Shown here: positions 1-8,211 of the stretch, one piece after another
Layout of the letters: every line of letters begins with the position of its first letter
Position numbering within the stretch: the first letter of the stretch is position 1
Origin: an uncultured Spartobacteria bacterium
Lineage (GTDB): Bacteria; Verrucomicrobiota; Verrucomicrobiia; Chthoniobacterales; Terrimicrobiaceae
Direction: 5' to 3'
NCBI GenBank assembly: GCA_937960895.1
Contig: CALCJD010000075.1
Location: 1-46,186 of the forward strand
DNA: 46,186 nucleotides
The notes under the pieces: generated by a model
The model's input: only the letters and a program-made list of their open reading frames with translations
What the model was told of the DNA's origin: nothing
Databases searched by the model: none
Program-made: the position numbers and the translations under genes

Positions 1-1
1 C

Positions 2-883
2 GTTACGGTGACCAGCGGAACGCTTGTCAGCGCCACGGATCTCGACATTGCGGACACGGGCATTGGCACGGGCGCCCTGGTGGTGCAGGGCGGCCGGGTT
101 TCCAACGACACTGCGCGGCTGGGGGATGGCGGGACGGCATCCGTATCCGGCGGCACCTGGCACAATGAGACCCTTCTCGATGTGGGCAACGGCCGGCTGA
201 CCATCAGCGGAGGCGGGGTGCAAAGCGCCATCGGTCGGATCGGCCACAGCGGGGGCGGCGGCGAGGCCCAGATCACCGGAGGTCTCTGGGAGTCCGCCCA
301 ACTTGTCGTGGGCCATGCCGGCGCGGGCACACTCACGGTCGCATCCGGCGGACAGGTCTGGAGTGAATCGGCGGTGATCGGTTCCGGTTTCGGCACCGAC
401 GGCAGTGTGGTGACCGTGACCGAGGACGGTTCGCAATTCATCATTGCCGACACCCTCACGGTGGGAGACCTGGGCTCGCACAACCAACTTGTGGTCCGGC
501 AGGGCGCGCTGGTCAGGATTGGCGACGCGCCGGGCGAAACGATCGTCTTTTCCGCCGGGGGAGGCAGCGACAATCTGCTGCGGCTCGATTCCGGCTACGT
601 CGCGCTGTTTGGCGACCAGACGGCCTATGTGGAAGACGTGCTGCTGGCGAATGATTTCATTCAGGTCTGGGATGGAGCGGCATGGGTGACCGCGACGGGC
701 AGCCCGCTTTTCAGCGCCGTTTATTATGCCACCGAGGCGGAGGCGTTTGCCGCCACGGGTTATGGAAACCTCGGCGGATACACCATCCTCACTTCGGTTC
801 CCGAACCGGGGACGTCGGCGCTGGTGCTTTTGAGCCTCGGGACGCTGGCCTTTGCGCGGCGCAGGACGGTCCGGCGGGATTGA
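2..883 (+). CDS. PEP-CTERM exported protein with beta-strand repeats (5' end missing)
   Basis: The frame is open from the window edge, so the true start lies upstream. The visible 290 or so residues are a Gly/Thr/Val-rich series of imperfect repeats of roughly 25-30 residues, with short motifs such as LTVASGGQVW and LTISGGGVQS. This pattern is typical of beta-helical passenger-like proteins. The C-terminus has the PEP-CTERM signature: a VPEPGTS motif, a hydrophobic segment (ALVLLSLGTLAFA) and a basic tail RRRTVRRD. Proteins of this class are exported and then processed or anchored by an exosortase; that is family knowledge. The binding target or matrix role is unknown. It ends 21 bases before the convergent holB stop. 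Confidence 0.85.
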   Translation, partial: VTVTSGTLVSATDLDIADTGIGTGALVVQGGRVSNDTARLGDGGTASVSGGTWHNETLLDVGNGRLTISGGGVQSAIGRIGHSGGGGEAQITGGLWESAQLVVGHAGAGTLTVASGGQVWSESAVIGSGFGTDGSVVTVTEDGSQFIIADTLTVGDLGSHNQLVVRQGALVRIGDAPGETIVFSAGGGSDNLLRLDSGYVALFGDQTAYVEDVLLANDFIQVWDGAAWVTATGSPLFSAVYYATEAEAFAATGYGNLGGYTILTSVPEPGTSALVLLSLGTLAFARRRTVRRD

Positions 884-904
884 CCAACGGGGACGCCGGG
901 GGGA

Positions 905-1864
905 TCACTCCTGGCGGACCATTTCCAGAAATCCGCTTTCGAGGGCCAGGGCCTCCTGAACGCCCATGGCCAGGCGGCGACGCAGGGTTTCCAGGGCCTC
1001 GATGCGGCGGAGCAGGTTGGCGGAGGAATATTTTTTCGCGAGCGCTTCGACCACGGGGGGGGCGGGGACGGGGGAAACCTGGAGCCGAAGCGCCTGCCCG
1101 AGCGCATCGAAGATGATCTGCAGGACCCGGTCACGCTCCCGCAACACCGTGGCCTCGATGAGGGCCTTCATCTGCTCGGCCCGTTCGTTGAGCCAGGAGG
1201 CGCTGTCCGAGGTTTGCTTGTAATGGGCGGCCTGGCGTTTCAGTTCCTCCTCGTTTTCCGCGGTGATTTTTTCGCGGAGTTCCGCAAGGACCGCCTGCAC
1301 GGCGCGGGTGAACCGAAAGGCTTCGCCGACCCCGGGCCGGGCGGGCTGCACGAGGCATTCCTCGAGGGCGCGCAAAACGGCGGCCTCCTCCGGTCCGGGT
1401 TCCCGCGGACGCAGATCGAGCAGGGAGGTTTCGACGCAGCGGGAAAGAATGGTTTCCAGCATCGCCTCGGGCAGCGAACTGAGCAGCAGGATGAGCGAGC
1501 CGGGCGGTGGTTCCTCCAGGGTTTTCAAAAATGCGTTGGCGGCCTGGGGCTGCAGGCGATCGGCCTCCCGGATCACGGCCACCTTGCTGGAACCGAGCAG
1601 CGGTTTGCGCTGCATGGATTGTTCCAGCTCGCGAATCTGCTCGATGATGATGCGGCGGGACTTGGATTCCGGCTGGACGAAATGGGCGTCCGGATGGGCG
1701 GCCACGGCCTCCGGTTCGCACCCCAGCACGAGGGCGGCCAGCCGGGTGGCCAGCCAGTTTTTGCCGCTGCCGGAGGGACCGGAAATCAGATAGGCATGGG
1801 CGAGGCGCCCGGCGCGGTGGGCGTCGTGCAGCCGTTCAAACGCGGATTCCTTGGAAAATGGCAT
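905..1864 (-). CDS. holB: DNA polymerase III subunit delta' (clamp loader)
   Basis: 319 residues from the ATG at 1864, where the protein begins MPFSKESAFERL. It is a clamp-loader AAA+ protein. Near residue 30 it has a degenerate P-loop, GPSGSGKN, whose last residue is Asn rather than Ser/Thr; delta' subunits are known not to hydrolyse ATP. A RLQPQAANAFLKTLEEPP stretch (Walker-B/sensor region) and the SRC motif (ILSRCVE) characteristic of delta' and gamma/tau follow. The four zinc-binding Cys of many delta' proteins are not evident. The start overlaps the end of tmk by 29 bases, so the two are likely one translationally coupled operon. A longer reading frame upstream of 1864 is only the tmk gene read in another frame. 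Confidence 0.9.
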   Translation of the reverse strand: MPFSKESAFERLHDAHRAGRLAHAYLISGPSGSGKNWLATRLAALVLGCEPEAVAAHPDAHFVQPESKSRRIIIEQIRELEQSMQRKPLLGSSKVAVIREADRLQPQAANAFLKTLEEPPPGSLILLLSSLPEAMLETILSRCVETSLLDLRPREPGPEEAAVLRALEECLVQPARPGVGEAFRFTRAVQAVLAELREKITAENEEELKRQAAHYKQTSDSASWLNERAEQMKALIEATVLRERDRVLQIIFDALGQALRLQVSPVPAPPVVEALAKKYSSANLLRRIEALETLRRRLAMGVQEALALESGFLEMVRQE

Positions 1865-2507
1865 GGCGTTGCAGTTCGGCGCGGATGGCGCGGGCGATGG
1901 TTTCGGGCGCCTGGCTGGCGTCGAGCACCCGCAGGCGTTCCGGTTCGGCCCGGGCGATGGCCAGATAGCCGTTGCGGACGGCTTCGTAAAAGGCGGGGGG
2001 TTCCTCCTCCATACGGTCGCGCGGCGCGGTGGCGCCATTCCGGCGTTCCCTGAGCCGGCGCATGGCTTCGGCGGGATCCATGTCGAGGACGAAGGTCACA
2101 TCGGGCAGCCGGGGACCTGCGGCAAAGCGGTTGATCTGCGCGACGGTTTCCGCGGGAATTTTCCGGGCGATGCCCTGGTAAACGGTGGTCGAATCCAGGA
2201 AACGGTCCGAAATGACCACGCGTCCCGCGGCGAGGGCGGGGAGGATGGTCTGGCGCACCAGCTGGGCGCGGCTGGCGGCAAAAAGCAGAAGTTCCGCCTC
2301 CGGGGACATCTCCCGTCCCTCGTCGGAATGCTGCAGGAGGTGACGGATGGTTTCGCCGATGGGGGTGCCGCCGGGCTCCCGGACGAGAATCGGTTCGAGG
2401 CCCAGAGCCGTCAGGGATTCGATCAGCAGACGGATCTGCGTGCTCTTGCCACACCCTTCAGACCCCTCGAAGCTGATGAAGAAACCTGTTTGACTCGGCT
2501 CGGACAT
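1836..2507 (-). CDS. tmk: Thymidylate kinase
   Basis: 223 residues, usual length for bacterial dTMP kinase, which phosphorylates dTMP to dTDP. The protein starts MSEPSQTGFF and has the P-loop FEGSEGCGKST at about residues 12-22. It also has the REPGGTPIGE motif, the DRFLDSTTVYQG substrate motif and an Arg-rich lid region (RRLRERRNG). It is the first gene of a tmk-holB pair, an arrangement common in bacteria. Its start codon lies only 19 bases from the start codon of the divergent dehydrogenase gene, so its promoter must lie within or across the neighbouring coding sequence. Confidence 0.95.
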   Translation of the reverse strand: MSEPSQTGFFISFEGSEGCGKSTQIRLLIESLTALGLEPILVREPGGTPIGETIRHLLQHSDEGREMSPEAELLLFAASRAQLVRQTILPALAAGRVVISDRFLDSTTVYQGIARKIPAETVAQINRFAAGPRLPDVTFVLDMDPAEAMRRLRERRNGATAPRDRMEEEPPAFYEAVRNGYLAIARAEPERLRVLDASQAPETIARAIRAELQRHAIFQGIRV

Positions 2508-2526
2508 ACGGAAATTCTCAATTTTG

Positions 2527-3600
2527 ATGAGCGAAGGCCCCGTGCAAAGCAGGAAAATTTGTTTTGTTGATCTCGAGAGCGAGGGACGGGAGTTTTTTGC
2601 CCAGGCCCTTGAGGGGCACGAGGTCCGTTTCGTCCGGGAACTGGCCGACGTGCCGGAGGATTGCGAGGTCCTGTCGGTTTTCATCAACGAGCGCATCGAC
2701 GACGCGTTTCTGGAGGTTCATTCCGCGCTCAAACTGATCTGCACACGCTCGACGGGCTGCGACCACATCGATCTCGACGCCTGCCGGGCGCGGGGGGTGA
2801 AGGTGACCAATGTCAGCAATTATGGGGAAAACACCGTGGCCGAACACGCATTTGCGCTGATCCTCGCGCTGACCCGGCGGCTGCGCGAATCGGAGGAGGC
2901 GGTGCGCACCGGACATTTCAGCCGGGACGGCCTGCGGGGTTTCGACCTGCGCGGCCGCACGATGGGGGTTGTGGGCGCCGGTCGGGTCGGAATGCACGTC
3001 ATCCGCATTGCGCTCGGGTTTGGCATGAAGGTGGTGGCCTATGACGCGGAACCGCACGCCTTTTACGCGGAGTTGCTGGACTTCCGGTATGTTTCGTTTG
3101 GCGAGTTGCTGCGCGAATCCCACGTGATCAGTCTCCACGTGCCGCTCAACGATTCGACGCGGCACATGTTCAACCGCGAAACCTTTGCCCTTTGCCGGCC
3201 GGGGGCGATTTTGATCAACACCGCCCGCGGCGGCCTCATTGACACCGCCGCCGCCGTGGAGGCGCTCGATTCCGGACAACTCGCCGGACTGGGACTCGAT
3301 GTGCTCGAGGACGAACGCGTGTTTCGCGAGGGCGGCGCCGCCCCGCTATTGGGAAAAAAGATTGCGGAACGGGTCCATGCCGCGGCGCCCGGTCCGGGGG
3401 GCCGCGAAACCAGTCCGGCGCGCGTGGCGGAGTTTTCCCGCCTGGTTTCCCACAGCCGGCTTCTCCATCGCCCCGATGTCATTCTCACGCCCCACGTCGC
3501 CTTCAACAGCGAGGAGGCGATCCGGTGCCTGCGGGCGGTGACGCTCGAATCCATGCTCGATTATTTCGAATCCAAACCCCTCAAGCATCTCTGTACATGA
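2527..3600 (+). CDS. D-isomer-specific 2-hydroxyacid dehydrogenase
   Basis: 357 residues from the ATG at 2527; a TTG one codon earlier is less likely. It is an NAD-dependent Rossmann enzyme of the D-lactate/glycerate dehydrogenase family. The nucleotide-binding loop is VVGAGRVGMHV, followed by the acidic residue in VVAYDAE. The catalytic Arg lies in NTARGGLID, the Glu in DVLEDE and the His in TPHVAFNSEEA. Between Glu and His there is an extended loop (GGAAPLLGKKIAERVHAA onward), as in D-lactate dehydrogenase-type members. The substrate cannot be fixed from sequence. The stop overlaps the next start (ATGA), so the EVE-domain gene is probably co-transcribed. Confidence 0.88.
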   Translation: MSEGPVQSRKICFVDLESEGREFFAQALEGHEVRFVRELADVPEDCEVLSVFINERIDDAFLEVHSALKLICTRSTGCDHIDLDACRARGVKVTNVSNYGENTVAEHAFALILALTRRLRESEEAVRTGHFSRDGLRGFDLRGRTMGVVGAGRVGMHVIRIALGFGMKVVAYDAEPHAFYAELLDFRYVSFGELLRESHVISLHVPLNDSTRHMFNRETFALCRPGAILINTARGGLIDTAAAVEALDSGQLAGLGLDVLEDERVFREGGAAPLLGKKIAERVHAAAPGPGGRETSPARVAEFSRLVSHSRLLHRPDVILTPHVAFNSEEAIRCLRAVTLESMLDYFESKPLKHLCT

Positions 3601-4004
3601 AATACTGGCTCGTGAAACAGGAACCGACCGCCTATTCGTGGGACGACTTTGTCCGCGACGGGCAAACCGCCTGGACCGGCGTGCGCAATTTTCAGGCCCG
3701 GAACAATCTCCGCTCCATGAGCCGCGGGGACCGTGTCCTGTTTTATCACAGCGTCGTGGGCAAGGCCGTCATGGGCGAGGCCGAAGTCATACGCGGGGCC
3801 TATCCGGATCCCACGGCCAAGGAGGGCGACTGGGTTTGCGTGGATCTGAAGCCGCTCCGTCCGCTTCCGAGGCCGGTGACCCTCGAGGAAATCAAAACCT
3901 GTGCGGCGCTGGAAAATTTTCCGCTCATCCGTCAGTCGCGGCTCAGCGTGATGCCGGTGGCGGCCGCGGAATACCGCGCCATCCTGGCGCTGGCAAAGGA
4001 TTGA
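3597..4004 (+). CDS. EVE domain-containing protein
   Basis: 135 residues beginning MKYWLVKQEP, the standard N-terminus of bacterial EVE proteins, followed by YSWDDFVRDG and TAWTGVRNFQARNNLR. Later motifs are GDRVLFYHS, VGEA-like VMGEAEVIRGAYPDPTA and a final SRLSVMPV block. The length matches single-domain EVE proteins. EVE belongs to the PUA/YTH-like fold that binds modified bases, so a nucleic-acid-binding role is expected, but the ligand is unknown. The start codon overlaps the upstream dehydrogenase stop by four bases. Confidence 0.92.
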   Translation: MKYWLVKQEPTAYSWDDFVRDGQTAWTGVRNFQARNNLRSMSRGDRVLFYHSVVGKAVMGEAEVIRGAYPDPTAKEGDWVCVDLKPLRPLPRPVTLEEIKTCAALENFPLIRQSRLSVMPVAAAEYRAILALAKD

Positions 4005-4047
4005 TTTTCGCTGGCGCTGAGAAAAAGGAAAAGCGAGGGTTTTTGCC

Positions 4048-4806
4048 GTGAAATCGTATCGCCGGGTTGCCGTAGCCTCGACCTTCTCACCCACCTTTGC
4101 CGCCGTGCTGGCGGAGGCGGATTCGTTTGCCCGGCACTGTCACGCCTCGCTGGAGGTTCTGCACGCCGCGGCGTGGTCGGAGGAGAAGGAATCCCGGTTC
4201 CGGGAGGTGCTCGGCCGGAACGTGCCGATCCGTTGGGTGGAAAAGGAAACGCCGTCCGCCGCGCTGCTTTCGGCCGCCGGGGATTACGAACTCCTCATTG
4301 CGGGCGCCCTCCAGCGCGAGGACGCCGAGCGCCCCTACACAAGCAGCGTGGCCCGCGATCTTCTGCGTTCGGCTCCCTGTGACCTTTTGCTCGTGCCGCG
4401 GCCGGTCATGGATCCCCGGCCGCCGTCCCATGTGGTGCTCGCCCTCGAGCCCGGAGACGAAGCCCGGGGGCTGCTTGCGCGCACGATCCGGGTTCTCCGT
4501 CCCGCACGCGCCACCATTGCGGTCACCCAGACACCGTTTGCCGCCGCCATCGCCGCCTCGCGCGGCGAGGAGCCGACCGATCTCGATGCCTGGCTGGAGG
4601 GACTGGCCGAGGGACTCGACGGTGGTGACACCGAACTGGATGAACGCGTGGTGCGTTCCAACACGGGCTACAATCTTTGCGATGCCATCGAGGGGCTGGA
4701 GGCCGACCTTCTCATTGTCCAGGCGGAAGCGTCCGGCGCGCTTCCGCAGCACCTGAACTGGCTGTTTCAGGTGATTCCGACCCGCCTGCTGGTGGTGCGG
4801 GACTGA
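4048..4806 (+). CDS. Universal stress protein family protein
   Basis: 252 residues from a GTG start; the protein begins MKSYRRVAVASTFSPTF. The first half follows the UspA alpha/beta fold. It ends with a degenerate version of the G-x2-G-x9-G(S/T) nucleotide motif: IAGALQREDAERPYTSS, then VARDLLRSAPCDLLLVPR. The second half (about 130-252) starts again with a beta strand (HVVLALEPGDEAR) and ends in QVIPTRLLVVRD, so this looks like a tandem two-domain Usp. The second domain lacks a clear glycine motif. It follows the EVE gene by 43 bases. The cellular function is unknown. Confidence 0.75.
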   Translation: MKSYRRVAVASTFSPTFAAVLAEADSFARHCHASLEVLHAAAWSEEKESRFREVLGRNVPIRWVEKETPSAALLSAAGDYELLIAGALQREDAERPYTSSVARDLLRSAPCDLLLVPRPVMDPRPPSHVVLALEPGDEARGLLARTIRVLRPARATIAVTQTPFAAAIAASRGEEPTDLDAWLEGLAEGLDGGDTELDERVVRSNTGYNLCDAIEGLEADLLIVQAEASGALPQHLNWLFQVIPTRLLVVRD

Positions 4807-4861
4807 AGGACGCCGCCATGCGTCACGAACGGATTTTCCGCCACGGGAGGGACGTCTTTTT

Positions 4862-5671
4862 TCACCCCGCCCGGGCGAGCAGCCACAGTTTCTGCCAGAG
4901 GGGCAGCCGGTAGCGTTTTTGGAAAACCCGGAAATGGTCGGCTTCCATCCGGGAGAGGATCCGGCCGTAGATGGCGCGCATGGCTTCCGCCGGAGCCAGT
5001 GCCCGGGCATCGGCGGGCGGGAGGGCGGCCTGGGCGGCGCGAAAATATTCCCGGGCCCGCGCGGCTTCGAACTGCATCAATTCCGCAAACCGCGGACCCG
5101 GATGGCCCCGGCGGATTTCGTCGGGGGTGAGCCCGAAGCGCTCCAGATCCTCCACCGGAAGGTAGACGCGTCCCAGACCGGCATCCTCGCCGACATCGCG
5201 AAGGATGTTGGTGATCTGGAGGGCGTGGCCGAGTTGTTCGGCGTAAATTTTGCTCGAGGGTTCCCGGCAGCCGAAAATTTCGATGCTGACCAGTCCCACC
5301 GCACAGGCCACCCGCCAGCAGTATTGGCGCAGTTCCGCGTAGGTGGCGAAGTCCCGCGGATGAACGTCCTGCTCGACGCCGAGCACGATTTCGACAAGCA
5401 GCCGGCGGTCGATCCGGTAGGTCTCGATCACTTCGGTCAGGGACGCCGGAAGGTCCCGGCCGGATTCGAGGGCGGATTTCCAGCGGTCGAGAAGCCGCTG
5501 TTTTTCGGCGGCGGGACGGGAGAGGTCGTCGGCGATGTCATCAACGACCCGGCAAAAATGGTAGAACGTCAGCGCATGGCGCCGCCGTTCCCGCGGCAGC
5601 CGGGCGAGGGCGAAGGCGAGGTTGGATTTTCGCGCCCCGGAGGCGGTGAGCTCGAGCGGCGGGGGGGTCAT
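4862..5671 (-). CDS. Squalene/phytoene synthase family protein (HpnC/HpnD-like)
   Basis: 269 residues. The two Asp-rich motifs of head-to-head prenyl synthases are present: DDIADD in FCRVVDDIADDLS (about residue 43) and the second in QITNILRDVGED. RVYLPVEDLERFGL follows, as in presqualene diphosphate synthases. The length and the N-terminal SNLAFALARLPRERR fit the hopanoid-type HpnC/HpnD group rather than phytoene synthase, but the assignment between them is inference. It is the third gene of an overlapping operon; its ATG overlaps the stop of the ABC-like gene (ATGA). The partners suggest a membrane lipid role. HpnH-like and HpnG-like genes elsewhere in the window support hopanoid capacity. 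Confidence 0.88.
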   Translation of the reverse strand: MTPPPLELTASGARKSNLAFALARLPRERRRHALTFYHFCRVVDDIADDLSRPAAEKQRLLDRWKSALESGRDLPASLTEVIETYRIDRRLLVEIVLGVEQDVHPRDFATYAELRQYCWRVACAVGLVSIEIFGCREPSSKIYAEQLGHALQITNILRDVGEDAGLGRVYLPVEDLERFGLTPDEIRRGHPGPRFAELMQFEAARAREYFRAAQAALPPADARALAPAEAMRAIYGRILSRMEADHFRVFQKRYRLPLWQKLWLLARAG

Positions 5672-6348
5672 GGCCTGTCGTCCCGGACAATCCGGCCTCC
5701 GTCAAGGTGCAGCAGGCGATGGACATGGCGGAGGAGGCCGGGTTCGGATCCCGCCCAGAGGACGCAGAGTCCGAGCTTCTCCGCAATCCGGCGTCCCAGA
5801 GCCATGAGTTCCCCGCTTTCCCGCGGGGAAATGACCACCAGAATGGAGGGCCCGTGCACGAGGGCCCGGGCCAGGGCCACGCGGGTGCGCTGGGCGGCAT
5901 CGAGTCGTCCGGCGAGCGTCGTCTCGAGCGAGCTGATGCCGCAGAATTCCAGCACTTCGAGTGTGCGGTCGCGGGCCTCGCGGGCGTCCCCGCCGCAAAT
6001 GCGAAACAGCGGCATGGCGACATTTTCGGCCACGGAAAAGGACGGCAGGAGGCAGGGGTGATTGAAAAGAAACCCGAAGGTTTCGTTGCGCATCTGCTGG
6101 AATTCTTCGGGAGTCAGGGTGTGTGTCGGAATGCCGTTGACGGTGATCGTGCCGGAGTCGGGGCGTTCCAGCAAGCCGAGGATGTTGAGGAGAAGTCCCT
6201 TGCCGGACCCGTCCGGTCCGCAGAATCCGCAGAATTCCCCGGCCCAAAAGGCGGCGGAAACATCCTCCACGCGCGATGGCGCCAGTTCCAGCCACAGATC
6301 GCGGCGGCAGCTGAGGGACTCACAACGAAGAACGGGAACCGCGGCCAT
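5668..6348 (-). CDS. Degenerate ABC transporter ATP-binding protein (LolD-like, probably no ATPase activity)
   Basis: 226 residues from the ATG at 6348. The overall layout is that of a LolD/FtsE-type ATPase, for example SVAENVAMPLFRICGGDARE and QRTRVALARALVHGPSILVV. Every catalytic motif is altered. Walker A is GPDGSGKG (44-51), with Gly in place of the metal-binding Ser/Thr. The Q-loop position is Asn96. The signature is LDAAQ (149-153) instead of LSGGQ. Walker B reads ILVVISP (169-175), with Ile-Ser replacing Asp-Glu. No switch His is seen near WAGSE (198-202). The reading frame is intact, so this is not simple decay. The start overlaps the upstream membrane protein stop (TGATG) and the stop overlaps the synthase start. 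Confidence 0.82.
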   Translation of the reverse strand: MAAVPVLRCESLSCRRDLWLELAPSRVEDVSAAFWAGEFCGFCGPDGSGKGLLLNILGLLERPDSGTITVNGIPTHTLTPEEFQQMRNETFGFLFNHPCLLPSFSVAENVAMPLFRICGGDAREARDRTLEVLEFCGISSLETTLAGRLDAAQRTRVALARALVHGPSILVVISPRESGELMALGRRIAEKLGLCVLWAGSEPGLLRHVHRLLHLDGGRIVRDDRP

Positions 6349-7511
6349 CAGAAAATCACCTCCCTGGTTGAGTTGTCGGTGCCGGTATAAAAGCACACCC
6401 AGGCGGCCAGAATCCATCCTCCAACCGCCGCCCCGACGACCGGCGCCATCACCCCCCACGCCAGACCGGCAATGGTGCCATCCAGCCAGATCCGGCCCGC
6501 CGCCTCCAGTGTCTCAAGGGTGGTGAGCAGGCCCAGGGCGGCGATCAAAAACGCGGCCGTGACCGGTCCATGACGCCGCAGGAACCGCAGGTTGGCCGTC
6601 CACGCGGCGCGAAGCGAATCGTTGTGCAGGGCCAGACGAATCGGCACGCTCACGCCCAGAAGCATGACCGACAGCAGCACGGGTTGGGCAAAGGGTTCCA
6701 GGCGCAGCGTGGCCGGGGTTCCGGTGCGGAGAACCTCGACGAACAGGGGAAGATGGATGAAGGCAAGAGTGGCCACGACAGGAACCAGCGCCCATTTGAA
6801 CACGAATCCGAGCCGGCGCACGGCAAAATGCATCAGGCGTTGATGCGGAAAATGCAAGCCGCGCACCCAGCCGTAGGCGGTCAGCGTGAGATAAACCTGC
6901 ACCGCCGTACCCAGAAGATATTCAAAAACAAAGGCCAGCGCGTTGACGATCGTCCCGCCCAGCAGGACATCGCGCAGCGGAAAATATCGGGCGAGTTCGG
7001 GCAGGAACACCATCGGCACCGGCTTGAGCAGGGCGCAGAGCGCACAGACCACCAGCGCGGCAAAAAGGGCCCATCCCCGGAGTTCCCGGCGCCGGCACAG
7101 GGCGCGCCGCAATTCCGAGCTGGTGCCTCTCCAGTTGAGAAGAAACAGCGCCCCGGCGGGGACGGAGATCGGGAACGTGGCCACCAGGCAGTTCAAATCC
7201 GCCGCCACCAGCATTTCGAGGGAGGGAAGAACCGCGCGGGGCAATTCTTCGAGCGCCAGCGCCGGCAGGTCGGGAGGCGGTTCGGTCACGAGGGCCGGCC
7301 ACTCCGCCCGGGTCCTCCAGCGCAGGAAGAGTTCGGCCCCCGCGTGGAAGAGGCCGTAGGCCAGGGCAAAGGCGGCGGGCAGTTTCCAGAGAACATCGTG
7401 ACGGAGGAGACAATGCCAGCCGTGCACACAAGCGCGGCGCACCGGTCCGACCGCCACGGCCACCAGCAGGGCGACGGTGAAGGGGGCTGCCAACCAGACC
7501 AGTTCCGGCAT
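6348..7511 (-). CDS. Polytopic membrane protein of unknown function
   Basis: 387 residues, start chosen at the ATG at 7511 (MPELVWLAAPF); the frame further upstream is antisense to pgsA and not real. I count about eight to nine hydrophobic segments, including WLAAPFTVALLVAVAVG, ALFAALVVCALCALL, VNALAFVFEYLLGTAVQVY, WALVPVVATLAFIHL and AWGVMAPVVGAAVGGWILAA. No family motif is recognised. It could be the permease partner of the ABC-like protein, but it lacks obvious FtsX/LolC features. It is the first gene of the three-gene operon and is divergent from pgsA with 69 bases between starts. Confidence 0.8.
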   Translation of the reverse strand: MPELVWLAAPFTVALLVAVAVGPVRRACVHGWHCLLRHDVLWKLPAAFALAYGLFHAGAELFLRWRTRAEWPALVTEPPPDLPALALEELPRAVLPSLEMLVAADLNCLVATFPISVPAGALFLLNWRGTSSELRRALCRRRELRGWALFAALVVCALCALLKPVPMVFLPELARYFPLRDVLLGGTIVNALAFVFEYLLGTAVQVYLTLTAYGWVRGLHFPHQRLMHFAVRRLGFVFKWALVPVVATLAFIHLPLFVEVLRTGTPATLRLEPFAQPVLLSVMLLGVSVPIRLALHNDSLRAAWTANLRFLRRHGPVTAAFLIAALGLLTTLETLEAAGRIWLDGTIAGLAWGVMAPVVGAAVGGWILAAWVCFYTGTDNSTREVIF

Positions 7512-7580
7512 CACGTGACGAAGTACGTCAGAAATTTGCGCTGGGAACGAGTTCTTCCTGCGATCAGACTGGGAATGGTC

Positions 7581-8159
7581 ATGACGCTGGCGAACAAGAT
7601 CACGATCACCCGCATCCTGCTGATTCCCGTCTTCGTGTTGTTTGCCGTCTATTACGGACGCAGCCTGGAGGAGGGGCGTCCGGAGGAGTGGCAGCGCTGG
7701 GTGGCGGTTGCGGTCTTCCTGGTCGCCTCGGTGACGGATTGCCTGGACGGCTGGGTGGCGCGCCATTGGCACGGCCAGAGCCGGCTGGGGGCCGTTCTGG
7801 ATCCTCTGGCGGACAAGGGACTGCTTCTTTCCGCCATCATCACGTTGAGCCTCAGCAGGTGGACCTATGCGTTTCCCCTCTGGTTCCCCGTCCTGGTCAT
7901 TGCCCGGGACGCCGTGGTGCTCACCGGCTGCGCTCTGGTGAAGCACTTCAACGGCCATCTCGAGGTGAAGCCGAGCTGGACCGGAAAGGCCTCGACCGCG
8001 CTGCAGATGGTGGCGATTGCCTGGGTGATGTTGCAGCTCCCGCACCACCTCTATTCCGTTTACGCGGCGGGCTTCTTCACCCTGGTGAGCGGACTGGGCT
8101 ACGTCGTCGAAGGCGCCCGCCAGCTCAAACACCATGACGTTCCGCCGTCGGCCGGTTGA
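7581..8159 (+). CDS. pgsA: CDP-alcohol phosphatidyltransferase (PgsA-like)
   Basis: 192 residues from the ATG at 7581, which sits 6 bases after a GGGA ribosome-binding sequence; an ATG at 7575 is the alternative. The start MTLANKITITRILLIPVFV is the usual PgsA N-terminus. The catalytic signature D-G-x2-A-R-x8-G-x3-D-x3-D is complete in DGWVARHWHG followed by GAVLDPLADK. Several transmembrane segments are present. The expected reaction is CDP-diacylglycerol plus glycerol-3-phosphate to phosphatidylglycerophosphate in the inner membrane. It lies 52 bases upstream of der on the same strand. Confidence 0.9.
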   Translation: MTLANKITITRILLIPVFVLFAVYYGRSLEEGRPEEWQRWVAVAVFLVASVTDCLDGWVARHWHGQSRLGAVLDPLADKGLLLSAIITLSLSRWTYAFPLWFPVLVIARDAVVLTGCALVKHFNGHLEVKPSWTGKASTALQMVAIAWVMLQLPHHLYSVYAAGFFTLVSGLGYVVEGARQLKHHDVPPSAG

Positions 8160-8211
8160 AAAGACGCGGATTCCCCTTTTCAGTTTTCGTTTCGCCTTCC
8201 ACTCTACCCGC

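Noticed and set aside
5668..6348. Sequencing frameshift or pseudogene as an explanation for the lost ABC motifs
   Set aside because: The frame is uninterrupted, the protein has normal length, and the substitutions are clean codon changes at separate motifs with flanking sequence retained, so decay by frameshift does not explain them.
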